Assembly (NCBI RefSeq): GCF_910591885.1
Contig: NC_063275.1
Span: 3,646,501 to 3,710,500, forward strand
Length of the DNA stretch: 64,000 nucleotides
DNA from: Bombus terrestris
Lineage: Eukaryota; Arthropoda; Insecta; Hymenoptera; Apidae
Reading direction: 5' to 3'
Numbering within the stretch: position 1 is the first letter of the stretch; every line of letters starts with the position of its first letter. Shown here one piece after another: positions 37,750-50,850 of the stretch. The notes beneath the pieces were generated by a model. It had not been told where the DNA came from. It saw only the letters and a program-made list of their open reading frames with translations, and made no database searches. The position numbers were made by a program, and so were the translations under genes.

Positions 37750-37945
37750 GTACGATTAACTAACCTATATTATAACAGTCTTATATAGACTAAAACGTAG
37801 TATACGTAGCCAAGCAACAATGAAACATATTCTTCCACTAACCTATATGATATGCACCAAAAACTACCCATGATATTATCGACTGAGTTTCGGTTGTCTT
37901 CAAAGTATGTTGTTTGTTGTGGATTCGCATGAAACTGGATAAACT
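37750..37945 (+). repeat. Duplicated 196-bp segment, copy B
   Basis: Same length as copy A (35151-35346) with about 5 substitutions, all in the first half; the second half is identical. Same orientation, 2.6 kb downstream. Confidence 0.9.
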
Positions 37946-40180
37946 GGAAACTGATGTTCTATACGACAAATTCGATTATTCTGTGCAAAGTGAATTTTGG
38001 AGACGTTGAATCTGTAATTCAAATAACAATATTCTTTCTTCCTTTGCTTCAATGTATATCTTGTTCCTGTAGGTCAATTTTTACTGGACGAGCCATCTGT
38101 ATTTTTGACTAAACAGTACTGGTCCTTTCGAAAGTGCCGCCATTATTCGCCATTTTTCAGTCGCGTCCGAGTCATCGTTAGATCGGAACGAGATTTGAAT
38201 CGCGACCTGCAATGCATGGGGTATAGAAATGGAAATCGTGAGTTGTAAGGCTTACAATTAGTTAAGGTCCACTTCGTTGGTACGATGCAAATTATTCGTT
38301 CTTGATAGGGCGACACACAATTGACCGTCTCCAAAGCCTGATTGACACTGACAGTCTGCTTGTGGTACGATCTCAATCCATTCGAATATTAATCGTTGCC
38401 ATTCGAATGGAATAAGGCTTGATTCGCAACGATACTCTGCGGTCCAATCGATTACTCAATACCGTAGGGAGATAAAGCCTGATTTACAATGATGTTCTAG
38501 TCACGGACGTGTATAAGCTTGATTCAATATGGTTTGTCGTGCCTTCCCGCCGATCCATTGCAATGATTTACATTCACGATCCGTTCGTGGTGAGGTTATA
38601 ATCTGAGTATCAAGAGTTGAGAGATTTTCTTCTTTCTTATCGTTTTTTAAAACCAACAAGAATCGTATGGTGTAGCGATACGGTGAATGGATATGGCAGT
38701 ATAAATCAAACTTAACCTCTTCGTTGCATCCCATCACTCGTGCCCGTACTATTTCTTCTTCTTCTTGTTATGTACGACTTTCTATTTATATTTTCAACAA
38801 GATCTGCAGAATAAAAATATGGCTGGTAGTACGACCATAAATTTTAAATACTTTAGTACCAGATATTAAATTTCTATTATTTTCTAACCTTCGATATTTG
38901 CACTATTCTTTTTCAAATAAAAATTATGTTACCGTGCTACTTGTAAAAGTACATTCTTCCGTACAGTTTCTCTACGTCATTCGTACCACACAATTTCATA
39001 CCCTTAAGCAGTCGCTTTAATCGTGCTAACAATTCGTCTGTAACGGAACCCAGTAACGAACAATTGTCGGGCCCTGTTAATTACTTTGCCTCTGAAATAA
39101 TACGCTAAAAATGGTAACGGGCGCGGTGGTTGCTCGATGGTTTGTGTAACGAATGATAATAATCTCATCGCACAGGAAATTAACAGCGGCGGCGCACGTG
39201 TCCGAAAATACAACGCAGCAAAGATAACATCAGAAGAGTAATCACGCCGGTAACCCCGTGCTCGTTTGTTTCCATCAATTTCAGGCGACCGTAGGGTCAT
39301 CGTTGCAACGGAGGTTCACATACCACTTACTCCCCTGAGTCACTTAATAATATCTTTGGTATTTTTACTGACCGACCTCACACGGTAATTCTTCGTTACC
39401 ATCGTAGTCATTTGTTGATGGATTTTGCGACGCGTATATGATGGGTCCATCGTCATCTGTTGCTTCGACGTCGAAGAAACAGCGATGGGACTGATACGAT
39501 ACATATCCGTAATGTTCAAACAATTCGATATTTACTGACGAAAAGCTCACGAAAGTATACGAACATTTGTAAAAACATTGTATAAATATACAATGTGTCT
39601 TATAACATTAACACTTAACTTAAAACATTGACATTATCACTGTAATCAGATCCGACTATCACGATTATATTGATGAAGTTTAGTCTGGTCTGCACTAACA
39701 GACAACTGCCCGCAGACAATTTACATACGTTCCCAGCGAACAATCCGCAGATAAAGGGATACAAAATACAAACCCAGAGATAAGTAGCTACGTATATGTA
39801 CATATTGGTCGATTATACAAGAGGCAATGTCTATGGACAAATCAGACGTAGATGTACAAAATTGCGGACTGTCTTCGATCAGTCTGGAGTAGGCTTTTGA
39901 GATAAGTGCGTACGCAGTTCAGTGACTCTCCCAGTTTCGATCATCTGACTCTCCGATCTTTTTTGACGAAATAACGAAAACTTAAGAAATTCAATGTCTT
40001 TTCAGTTCATTGCATTTAATGTTCAAAATTAGCGAAAAGGATCAGAGTCGACAATTTTATTCGTAAGTTGGTATCGATACGTATCGATGGAGTATATCGG
40101 TCCCAACAGTACAAACAAAACATAGAAGGGGAAAGGAGAAGTAACGATCCGTTCGTCTTTCCGACTTTTTGCACACAGCG
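37946..40180. other. Intron 1, AT-rich DNA
   Basis: No gene recognised. A degenerate tandem repeat lies at 38333-38530; the rest is ordinary intronic DNA with CpG-richer patches near 39030-39300. Confidence 0.4.
38333..38530 (+). repeat. Degenerate tandem repeat with AAAGCCTGATT core
   Basis: The core recurs as AAAGCCTGATTGAC (38333), AAGGCTTGATTCGCAACGAT (about 38414), AAAGCCTGATTTACAATGAT (about 38474) and AAGCTTGATTCAATATGG (about 38515). The trailing GATACTCTGCGGTC and GATGTTCTAGTC also correspond. Spacing shortens from about 80 to 41 bp. Confidence 0.6.
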
Positions 40181-40690
40181 ACGATGCATCGCGCCTGGTT
40201 CGCTTGACTCGTGGTCTCTCGTGTGTGTGCGCGCGCGCGCCCTCTTACAGTCGCTATAAAGAGAGAGGAACGCGTGACGGCTAAATCCTTCGCGATCATT
40301 CGAGTTATTTAACTGTGGCGCGACAGATGTGCGCGGAGGAAAGGAGAAGGCGAGTATGTATTAACAGTGACTTTAAAGCGCGATGAGTGACGAGGCCGGT
40401 TTGCGTCCCAACGGGGAAGAAATTATGAGGAATCCCGAGTCGGCGCCCCGCTTTTACGCATCTGGGAGGCCAAGAGTCGTCGAGGCATCTCTTTCTAACT
40501 GCGCCTCTGCCTCTCTCTTCTTTCTCTGTCTGCTCGTGACTTCTCTATTTCCCGCCTCCTGCGTGACGCGTTCCTTTTCTGCCTCGACTCGGTCGTGGTG
40601 CCGTCGCGTGAATGACCGAGTGCCGCGTCTTTGAATTTTTCGCTGCGCACGTACACGACGTGATGGCACACACGATTGAATCCCGACGGG
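40181..40690 (+). other. Intron 1, CpG-rich block with TATA box and short ATG frame
   Basis: A 20-bp alternating purine-pyrimidine run (40221-40240) is followed by TATAAA at 40255-40260 and, 123 bp later, an ATG frame (40383-40634, 83 codons). The frame begins MSDEAGLRPNGEE and has one hydrophobic stretch (SLFFLCLLVTSLFPASC). No family is recognised. The block has the look of a promoter and could be an alternative sog start site or a short non-coding transcript. Confidence 0.25.
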
Positions 40691-42940
40691 GACCCTCTAC
40701 AGGGGTTGCGGTATCTTTATGCTAAACATGGAAACGCTACAATCTTGATTTTAATTCTTCTTAGCTCTGGAATCGTAATTTATTGAAATTAATTGAAATG
40801 AAAATATTGATACAATTGAAGTTTTAGTCAGATGTTGTTAATCTTCAGGCGTTGGAGGTTAGGTCAGTTCTGACGCATGCAGACATTTTACGTTTCATAC
40901 TTCCTAACCTACTTTTCTTTTGTTCTTGTGTATTATTTTAAAGGCGTGGCAAGGTGCCTTTATGGTACATATAATAAAGTTCGAATCTTGTTTTTGATAG
41001 TTTAGATTGTAATTAATGATTGAAATTAAGATGTTGGTAATCGAAGTCCCAGTCGACGTTGGTAATCCTTTTACTAATGTATCAACAGAAATACTTCTCT
41101 TCTGATCTTTTTACAAAGAATATATAATGCAGTAAAATTGGCGTCAGTTTTACCATAAATATATACATTTATTGTTTTACTAGCTAATAATATTTTAAAT
41201 TATAGTGTTGCTTATGCACAACTCCAGAGAGTGAAAGAGCTGATTGAGGTTAGGATAGATTACTTTAGAGAAGGCATTGTACAACTTCTAAGTTCAAAAG
41301 ACACTGGTCTTAATGAACTTTTTAAATACAGATTATTTATGATATAAAATAGTGCATTTCGATTACCATAGAGCAGATGTTATAATTAAAGACAAGACTT
41401 TGGCTCAAAATTGGCAAATAATCGATAATTAATTCTGATTATGCAAGAGAACGTTAATGACGTGCGAGGCGCGTTTAATTTCAGGGAAGAGAACATGAAG
41501 CAACGTCGACCGAGTAATTTTCGAGTCACGAAACTGGCTTCGCGTTTGCAAGAAATTACGAAGAATTCCCGATCGCACGTTTGATTTGTACATCTGGCAG
41601 GCGTTCTATCGCTTCGTTTTGCTTTCCTTGCCGTGCTATTTATTCCTTCCGCCGTCCGGTTAGCTTTTTCTTCGTAGACCTTGCTCCTGCTCTTTCCACG
41701 GCTCCTCATTAATTGAATCGCTCAATTTCAACCGCGATTGGCCTGCATTTATCGTCGCGCGTTCACACTCTGATCGACCTACGAACGAGTTCGGATGATT
41801 CAGATCTGAAGCATTCGTGAAATCATTAACAGAATACAATCACCGGTTCTTCGTTAATTAAATTACTCAATTTGAATCCTGAATTGTGTTTATAACATTT
41901 ACTATCTATCTTATAATTCGAGGCTGCTTCTGCTCGCGTGCGTATGCTCAGAATGACGTCAATTAAGGTGCACACTGTTGCAACTTGTTCCCAAGATTAG
42001 ATATTGTTTTATATAAAATGAATAATTGAAAATTCATCCTAATTATATCGCATTCCTTTTTCTGAAAGATATTAATGTATGCTTTTATTATCGAAGAGGT
42101 TAGTATATTTTTAAGGACTCATTATTTGTAACTTGGCATACATTCAACTTACTATTAGCGAAGAGAGAGGAACGAGGTTGTTATTAGAATTATTATGTAT
42201 ATAAATTGTGAAAGTAATTCGGGAATAATTCCGTGGTAAGATAGACAGCCTCGGCATTCCGGAAATGTAACCACTCTATTGCGTCCACTGAAAGGGTTAA
42301 TGGTGCCTTCGCGAGTAGCAACTACCAACAGTTGACGTATATATAACCTGTATACATGAAACGGTATGTTAACGTTAACGACTTAATAGTATTAACTTAA
42401 TAGAATTACTATCTATCAACGTACGTATTGTTGAGATCGAGGTTGCAAATGCTGTCTAAATATTATACATTTTTTCTATACTATGGCAAACTGTGTTGAA
42501 TATATATATGATGTCTTTCCAAAATTCTTTACAAAATTCTTTATTCAGAAGACATGATCGATGAATTATATATCATAGAATTTGGTAAAAGCTATTTAAA
42601 GAAATTCATTATCAAGAAAAGTGTAGACAGCAAAGAGTCTTAGTCTAATTCTATGGTTAAATCTTTTTCAACTTGCGCCATAGAATTTTTTGACCGATCA
42701 AATATGTATATTCTATTTTCATTTAGAAATATTTGATAGAACTCAACAACCATATTGTGTAACGATAAATATAAAACCTCCTTAAAAAAATCTCCGCTTA
42801 CAGAAAAGTAGATTCTAGATCGGTGTCGTTTTCTTCTCCCGCTGCATTCCCCAAACCTTATCAGTTATCATGATCGGCGCTTCGCTGGAAATAATTTTAC
42901 GGTGTAGCACGTTACTCGTTCCTTCCATCTTTCTTCCTTT
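40691..42940. other. Intron 1, AT-rich DNA
   Basis: Ordinary AT-rich DNA with a CpG-richer patch at 41430-41790, where the - strand frame 41386-41709 shows no family motif. Nothing else seen. Confidence 0.4.
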
Positions 42941-42957
42941 TTCCTTTTCTTTGTTCC

Positions 42958-43278
42958 TCATAGCAAGCTCAAAAGCGGATTCCGAGGACATACGTTAGTG
43001 TCTGCCGAGTATTCCAGAACAGAGTGTCGGCGCCTAGAAGCCAGAGCATTTATCCATTGGGTCCCACAAAACATGTCTCCGGGTGCGTGCATTATATGAA
43101 AGGTACGATATACATAGCACGTACGACAAGTAGTAGGGGTAGTGCAGTGGCCCGTGCCGCCTGAAATACACGGACAACCGACTCTCTGGCACTCGACTCC
43201 ATTCTGAGTGTGGCAGCACACCGAACAACTCTCCCCTATCACCCGCGCCCCCTTCCTCGCCCCTCTTCTGTTTCGGCC
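42958..43278 (-). other. Cysteine-rich open frame without ATG (unproven)
   Basis: Reading leftward, this frame has ten cysteines within about 110 codons, nine of them in CSVCCHTQNGVEC, QRVGCPC and GHCTTPTTCRTC. The spacing resembles the CxxCxC...C....C pattern of VWC or pacifastin domains, with one residue missing between the second and third cysteines. There is no upstream ATG before the stop; the apparent start near 43242 is GTG. An AAACAG acceptor-like and a GTACGT donor-like sequence flank the cysteine core, so an exon is conceivable. It may also be chance in a CpG-rich block. Confidence 0.15.
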
Positions 43279-43450
43279 GCTTGCTCTTCAAACGCATCTT
43301 CGTGTTGCTCCCTGCACTTCCCCTGTATCGCTCTTCCCTCTTTCGTCTCGTTCCATACTTCTACCTCTTCTGTCTTCGAGAGCTCTTTACACTTCGATAG
43401 TGTCCGTGGTTTTCTCGTTCTGTTCTACCATGATCTTCTCATTGTTTGAT

Positions 43451-46400
43451 AACGGCTGCAATAATCATAATATTGATCATTTTGTATGGTCGACTGTTCG
43501 CTTCGTTAAGTTTCTATATTCTTAAGTATCACTAATTAGGATGTTATTTACCTAGGAAAATTATTTAAATAAGTACACAGGTAATAATGGACACGGAGGT
43601 TAGTCATCTCTACTGTCTTAAGGAATAACATTCAACGGTCGATGACTCTTCTTCTGTAATTCTCCTACATGTAAAATATGCAGTCATTTGTTTTATGTAT
43701 CATGAATTTTGTAGAGAAAGAGACATAGAGCGGTTAGAAAAAGTACTTGTACGGCATGTTGTCTTTATTATAGCATCTACATATATATTCTAATTAATTA
43801 GTTTCAAGTATATTAAATTTTGCATCATTTAGTAGTACTTTCATATGACTGCAAAAATTTGCTGAACAGTAAAAATGGAATATAGGGAAAATAAGGATCT
43901 GTACAAATACTCGTCGTAGCTGCTGCATATTTAAGTTTTGCAATGAAAAGATTGCAAAAATTTGATGACACTTTCACTTTCAAGTAGATGCAGCCACAAA
44001 TGGTCAATTTCCAAACGCATGATGTTTGAGTAATTCATCTAATATTGTATCTGCAAACTATGAATTATGCGTTGAATGACTTTTTCGTAATTAAACATTT
44101 TAAAACACTATATGGCGATACAACCGTTGTTTTCTATCTCATTCTCATCTCCATCAGATCTCGCAGATCTCCGTCGAGCGAAACAGTGAATTACGCGAGC
44201 GACATTACTCGTTTGATCGTTTTTTGTCGCCCTCTCGCGGTCGTTTCGTTTTGCCTGTCTCTTCGCCCCTTCTACAATGGCGCTCGGTCATATCGAGAGA
44301 GACAGACGACCGAAGTTTCGACTAAACGCGAGAGACCCTTGACGAATGGTTTCAACGCTTTCTTACCGCATCGTCGTATTCTTTACGAGATCGTTTCTGG
44401 TCGTGCACCGACCGGTTACGTGGCCCCTTCCATTTGGCACGCGTTATTCGCACGCACGATACACATCATTCGCCTCTTACGCTATCGTGATGTAGATTAT
44501 TACGAGATTTATCGAGTCTGTGTTTTCAAGTTATAATTTACATGCACTTCCTTTAAAATTATGTTTTGCATTGTTTATGAAAGTTTTAAATATGTAACAA
44601 CCTCGAGAGTCAAAATAGAACGGTACTATCTATTAGTAGCGATATGTTAAATTTAAATAGTTTAAATAAAGGTAATTTGGATCTGATCCTGAACTACGTA
44701 TGTACATGTGAATCAACATGTACAAGAATCAGCGTGTATTCTCGCGAATTGTGCACAAGTTTACGCAAAATGGAAAAAGTGATTTTGCAAGGAAAATCCG
44801 TTTATATACGCACTCGTTTCTTCAAATTGAAAATAGAATATTCAAAATTTTCCTTCAGTGGAAACAAAATGAAGTATCGCTAAACAGAAAAGTTTATTTT
44901 TTCACGAATCTTTTTATCTTCTTTCTCTTTTCGTCTTTTCTTTTTCGGACGAGAGAAACTCCGATAGCTAGTTGAAAGTTATCACGCAGCCGAGTACAGC
45001 GATAGCTGTTCTTTTTGGTTTACTGGAAATATTTTCATCGCGAGGATTTCGAAGAAGACGGCGAGAAAGCGAGAGCGAATTTAAAATTTCGCCGTGTCTC
45101 ATTCCGCGAACGAGGGCGAGAACGACGAGCGTCGATGTACGCGACGAGCACCGGATATCGTACGTTAGGTTCGCGATCCTGTGTGCGTGTGAATGCACGG
45201 AATCGATGTGATTCACGGCCGATGTGATGCGTGGGTGCAACGAGTACGGTGGTTCGAATGAATAGCAAGTGTATGGTTAAAAAATAAACAGAGTAAGATA
45301 AAATGTGAATAATATTTGTTAGTACGTTTATCCTGTACTGATCTGTTATACATCATTCCTAACCTCTATAGATCAACGGTATCTTGCATTCTAATAAACT
45401 TTCAATAATTCAGTTTTCGACTTATACAGAATTTCAATTCGCAACGGCTCAATAAATAACTTAGGTTGGTAGAATAAAGTAAGTGTGTTAGGTTAGGAAG
45501 ATTGCGTTTCCATGAAACCGGAGACACTCCTCGAGATTAAGTTATTCGAGCGCTAGAAATTCTGGAAGCACGCAAGGATCAGCAGAACGCTGCAGTTGCG
45601 CGCGCACACCGATTCTTCGTACGATTCCCGCTCGATTTCTCTTCACAGTTGTGCGTGGAGCGGGTGGTAACGGTGAGTGATCGTGCACGATGGTCGCGAT
45701 GCCTCTGAGAATCTTTTAATTTCGCGGTTCGTTAGGAAAACCATCATTGAAAACCGACATGACACATTATGTATCTCACTCACGCAGTTCTCAACTGTAC
45801 TCATATACGTACAAGTATATGTGAGCTTACGCGCAAACTATATACTTTATTCATATTTATTCCATAAGTATTTCTTAAAATGACCATACTATAATATCAT
45901 ATCTATGATTGGTAGAGAACCATAGAAAAATAAGGAAACTGGAGAAAGGTGAAGTGCCAGTTACAGTCAGGAGCAGTCAGTGTAGATGCAGCATGGAGGG
46001 GAGAAAGATGGCGAGAGTAAGAGGAAAGAAACGAGAAAGTCCGTAAAAGGAACTAGAACGGAGGTGGAAATGAATATAAGGGAAAAAGGGGTGGAGACTC
46101 GTGGAAAAATGATAGGGGAACTGTTGAGTTGTAATACGGCGTAGGGGGATCAGAGGTGGAGGTGAAAGGAGGAGACGAGTTAGTATGATCAGTGAGCAGA
46201 TAGGTAAGACTGATCTCAGTCGTGACGACAAATACGGTCATAATTACGCGTGTAAGGAAGTATAACAACGGACCTGCCTCTTTTCTCTTGGAAAAGGTTT
46301 GACCATTTTCGGGCAACCTGTGCTCAGTTGCTTTGCAGGGATATCGCACGAGGATTTTTCTGTCGGCTGAACGCTGGCCTCCGGCTGACTTATCGCGTCG

Positions 46401-46980
46401 CCCGATCTCTAGCAGGTTTCTGGCGCCACTAGTCACGCGAATTTCAATTATCACCATGCACTGATCTAATGCTATAGATATAACGCGTGTTCTGACTAAC
46501 TGCCGTTTATAAAACGTTTGAATAAAACATTTGAGAATTGATAACCCATATATTCGTAAGAATCTATATATTATCTATCTATATATAATTGTTTCGATGT
46601 ATTCGTTAGAACGACAGTTCGTTAAAATATGCACATACTGTAGCCATAACCTAAAGGTGTATCTTCATAGAAGCAACAATATATAATAAACAGCATATTT
46701 TATTACTGGTAACTGGCGAGCGTGGAGGAACCTAGAGAAACAATAAGCAACAAATATCAGTAATACCTTCAAGAAATATGGATTATCAGCAACAGATTTC
46801 TAGTTATCGGTCCAGTGAGGGCGCAGCTTAACGCTTATCGCGATTCAGCAACCGATCGGACGTGTCAAGAACGTTCTAGCGATCTACTTTCATCTGAAGA
46901 CTATTACAAATTTAATTACATTATAGAGCAAGAGAGAAGGAAATATAAAAATAAATCGTAAATGTAAAATCTAATACGAG
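43451..46980. other. Intron 1: AT-rich DNA with CpG-richer patches
   Basis: CpG-richer patches lie at 44120-44540, 45040-45260 and 45530-45700. The 163-residue frame at 44045-44536 has no recognisable domain. 45950-46230 is purine-rich on the + strand. No gene is recognised. Confidence 0.4.
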
Positions 46981-47480
46981 CCGCACCCACGATCATGCAA
47001 ATCGACAATCAAACATCCCACGCTTGCGACCCGAATATAAAACCTGCACAGTCAGCGTTAACGATCATCTTAATGTATCTTTCGAGCGCCGAACAAGTGG
47101 CAGGGGAACGACAGCATTGGCAGACAGCGACGGTACAGAATTTGATTCGGCTTTTACTATATATGGATGTAAGAATGCCCGCACGCAACATTCTGATGTA
47201 TGTATCAGGGACAAACGATGACGACGTCGACGACGACGGCGACGTCGATCTGGACGACGTCTGTTGAAGGCGCTTTGGCGTGCTCTAGGATACACCAGAC
47301 ACCGCGTAATGCTTGGCGTAGTTGGTGAATGGCCCCTTGATCCAGATTTTTGTAGGGTGATTTTTGCACACTCAGGGCCACCTATATATAGCACTCGGCA
47401 CTCGACATTGCATCGCCAGTTGCCGTCTCGACGACAGCGTACGGCCAGGAAAGAGAAGCGAGGAGAGGGAGTCTTCGCGT
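46981..47480. other. Intron 1, CpG-rich block with GAC repeat and TATA-like motif
   Basis: TATATATAG at 47383 lies 35 bp before CCAGTTG (A at 47418), a loose TATA-initiator arrangement. TATAAAA is also present near 47037. The frames overlapping the GAC repeat are rich in D and have no family match. Possible local promoter, weakly supported. Confidence 0.25.
47217..47262 (+). repeat. (GAC/GTC)n trinucleotide repeat
   Basis: GATGACGACGTCGACGACG and following GAC units form an imperfect 46-bp trinucleotide repeat. Confidence 0.75.
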
Positions 47481-50400
47481 TTTGCCTTTTTTCGTCTTCT
47501 TCGTCTTTCCTTCATTCGTCCTTTCTTATTCCCCTCTTTCTTTCTCTTTTTATCCTACGTTTCCATTCTTCGCCCGAATTTTTTTATATGTTGCGGTTAA
47601 TTCCCCAATTTTTGTATGCTGGTGCAGTCAAAATCTGTCTTTTCACATACGTTTGTTTTCCAGTCTCGTTGCTTTTCGTATTTGTACTTTCATTGTAATA
47701 AGTAAGTTGGATATCTTAGCCCGACCAAATGAATCGTAGGTTGGTATGATCCGTTCTTGTTTAGTGTGTACGCAACCTATGAGCGCCTGATGCGTTTCGA
47801 CCTCTGCGCGTCGCATGGCGTGCGCCGAACTGTTTGTTTACGGGAAGTGGTTAGAGAGATCATTGACTCGTTTGTAGCTTCTCAGCGGGTATAGCGTGTC
47901 GTGTGGCGATCTTCCGCTGAATAGGAACAGTGTTATCGTTGACACTGTCTACTGACCTCTAATAAATCATGCATAAGGATTTTCAGTCTTAACCTATAAT
48001 TGAAGTTTCATAACTCTTTTCATTCCAGTACTATAACATTATTTTTTTAATTTCCAATGACACAGAATGAGAATAGAAATTAGAATAGAAATGCACTACA
48101 TGACCGAAAAATTTCGTAAAGAATTGCATACAGAATCACACATAAAATCACGTAATAAAGGACATTAAGTTAGGTATACTCGACTTAGTTGTATGTCACT
48201 CAGCGGAATTCTATCTTAAATCTCATTTTGAATCCTACTGTCAGACAAATAATAAGAATGTTTTAAAAATTACCGCACTGTAAAGCAAATATAAAAATCT
48301 GATAAATATCTTATCTTACTAAGACTTACTTTAATTTTTTATGTCCATGTTATTAATATAGAATCGTACACATTGCGTACCGATCAAACCACGTCTCTAC
48401 ACTATTAAGAGCTATTTCTTCTACGTCTGTGGAGCGACAGTAACATATTTCTTCGCGCGCCCCTTGCAAAATCACACCATTTATCATAACTCTTGATGCG
48501 GCATTAACATTCCCGTTCTTGCGCTGCGCTGGAACTGTTCGGCACGGCCTGCTACGATCGACTAGCAATACATATTTCTGTCGCCTCGCGCCCGGTTCTT
48601 ATATCGTCCATGATGAAGGGCGCATCAGTGACTTGGTGACATATTTTTGCACACTTCAGTGCCTCTAATTGGAATTTCACGCTTCTTTTGCTTATCGTCT
48701 TCGATGTCTCCTTATGACATCATTTAATCATGTGGGAAAAACTTATATTTGTGTTTTAAAGTTATTTCAAAAAGAAAAATACCGCAGGGTCACTGGCTGG
48801 CGGGGAACTCTCGACCTTTCACGTTACTCGTCGGCGTTTCCCTTCACGCGCACCGAAAGAGATTAATTGTGCTTCTAAAGCCGCCGGCAGATAGGATCAC
48901 CTACAGCTTTGATCTTTCCTTGTTGTTCTACCACCTACGTTGATGGTTAGAAGAAACATCGAAGATATTTTAAACAGGGATGAACGTGAAATTGAAAATT
49001 GAGATTATAATTTTCTTCTTCTTGTAATTTGAAACTTTGTTTTCTTGTGCCATGAAATTTCAAATATTTTGTTATTCGTAGTAGAGGACGTAAATTTTTA
49101 TTTATATATATATATATAGGTTATTAGGAATTTCACGGATCACGTGACTCTAGAGGTCACTGTTGTAGTCGGCCGGTCAACTATGTCGCCGACCAATGGA
49201 TAAATTTATTCTGTATCAGTAGAAAACACCGGCTTTAAGTCGGCGTCGGCGCGGTACGAACAAAGCGGCATTGTTATATGCCCTCACGGCAGTAAAACAT
49301 CGTTCGCTTATCAACCTGTAACACTCCTGTTCTCTCACCAGATCTATTTTAGGAGATATAGAAATGCGCGTGTGGAAGCATTGACGGAGTCCGTGCTCAG
49401 TTTGGTGGATAATGTGGGACGTGTTTCGAGTCACGTGACTGAAAATACTTATAATCTAACCTTTTCGCAATCTGTTGAGAACTGCCATGATATTGTGTTT
49501 GGTAATGTGTGTTACTAATATCTAGACAAACTAACCCAATTTATTTAAATTCTTTATTTTTTCTATATTCACTTTTCGTTATATTCTATATTATTTCGAT
49601 ATATTTTCTATAACTACATTCACGAAAAGATTATAAAAATCGAAAAGAACAAAATTCAGAATTCGTTAGTTTCGTTCTATGACATATCTAAATTCTATTA
49701 AGCAAGTTTATGTGGCGACAAAAGTCATATAAAATTCTGTTGCAGTAATGGTGTGATTGGAAATACCATTGAATACATAGAAACATGAAAGTCTGGGCTC
49801 GATTGCCGATAAAGGCGCGGTCTCTGTTTTTTTCACCAATCCTGCAAATTCTATAGTGACATCTAATTTTAGCCATGTGGGTATTCAAGCCTGAATTGCG
49901 TAATTCCTTTTAATTCGAGTCACGTCCGGCCATTTATATTTCATTATATTTTTTGACGACCGAAGAAAATTGCTGAAATCGCTGTTTAGAACCGACGTAG
50001 GTGTATGTTGTGTTTTGTTCCCAGACTGAGTATTTTTGAAATACTTGTAGCTACGTGCAAACAGCTAAAGTACGTGTGGGAAGCGTCATCGTGATCCTCG
50101 TACTACGCTGCCGGTGGCGCTCGCCCCGGAAAAGTGAAGTTGCGAGGGCGTTTCGCCTACATGCGTACTCGCCCAGAGATTTACGCCTCTTTCATACAGA
50201 TCGAAACGGTGAACCAGATATTATGATTCCTATAAAAACATATTAATTACTCGAGTAGCAATCTTTTATCGTAATTTAATAAATTTCTAAGATCTTTATG
50301 TAACCTTAAGGCTGATTCTCATGTCAATGTCTAATTAATTGATTGCGTATTAGCGTGTCTATTTATGTAAATGTCAAATATTTGCGAACGTAATTAAAGA

Positions 50401-50850
50401 AATGAGATCTAAATGAAGATTTTTCACCCATTAAATATAACGAAAACTTTTCTTTAGATACATTTTTGGATGTATAAATTCTTGATAAATGCATAAATAT
50501 TCGCATTCTACTAGTTAACATGAGAATTCATATTTGCAAAGCAAAACTTCGTTTCATATATTTTCAGGGTAAAACAGTCGATTATTAGTATAAAAATATG
50601 GTTTCTTAAAGAATATGAAAATTTACCTTAGCCTTAATAAAAACATGCAAATTTGCAAAAATGCACATTCACCTCCTTTAATTTTAACGATATAGATATC
50701 CCGGTCGTAAGAATGATCTTCGGTAATTCTCCCCTTGGTTTCTTTAAAACGAAATTAGGACGACTAATTATCCATAATTCATGCAATAAAACATGCAAAT
50801 CCTTGACTCCTTCATTTCCCTGCAGCCAACCAGATCGTAGATGCGTTTGC
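47481..50850. other. Intron 1: mixed AT-rich DNA
   Basis: CpG-richer patches at 47770-47930, 48370-48900 and 49150-49420. Su(H)-like TGTGGGAA occurs near 48731 and 50076. A TA run lies near 49104-49120. No gene is recognised. Confidence 0.4.

Noticed and set aside
38501..38737. GCNEEV string resembling a mariner transposase C-terminal motif
   Set aside because: Only six residues match; the following sequence does not resemble a transposase.
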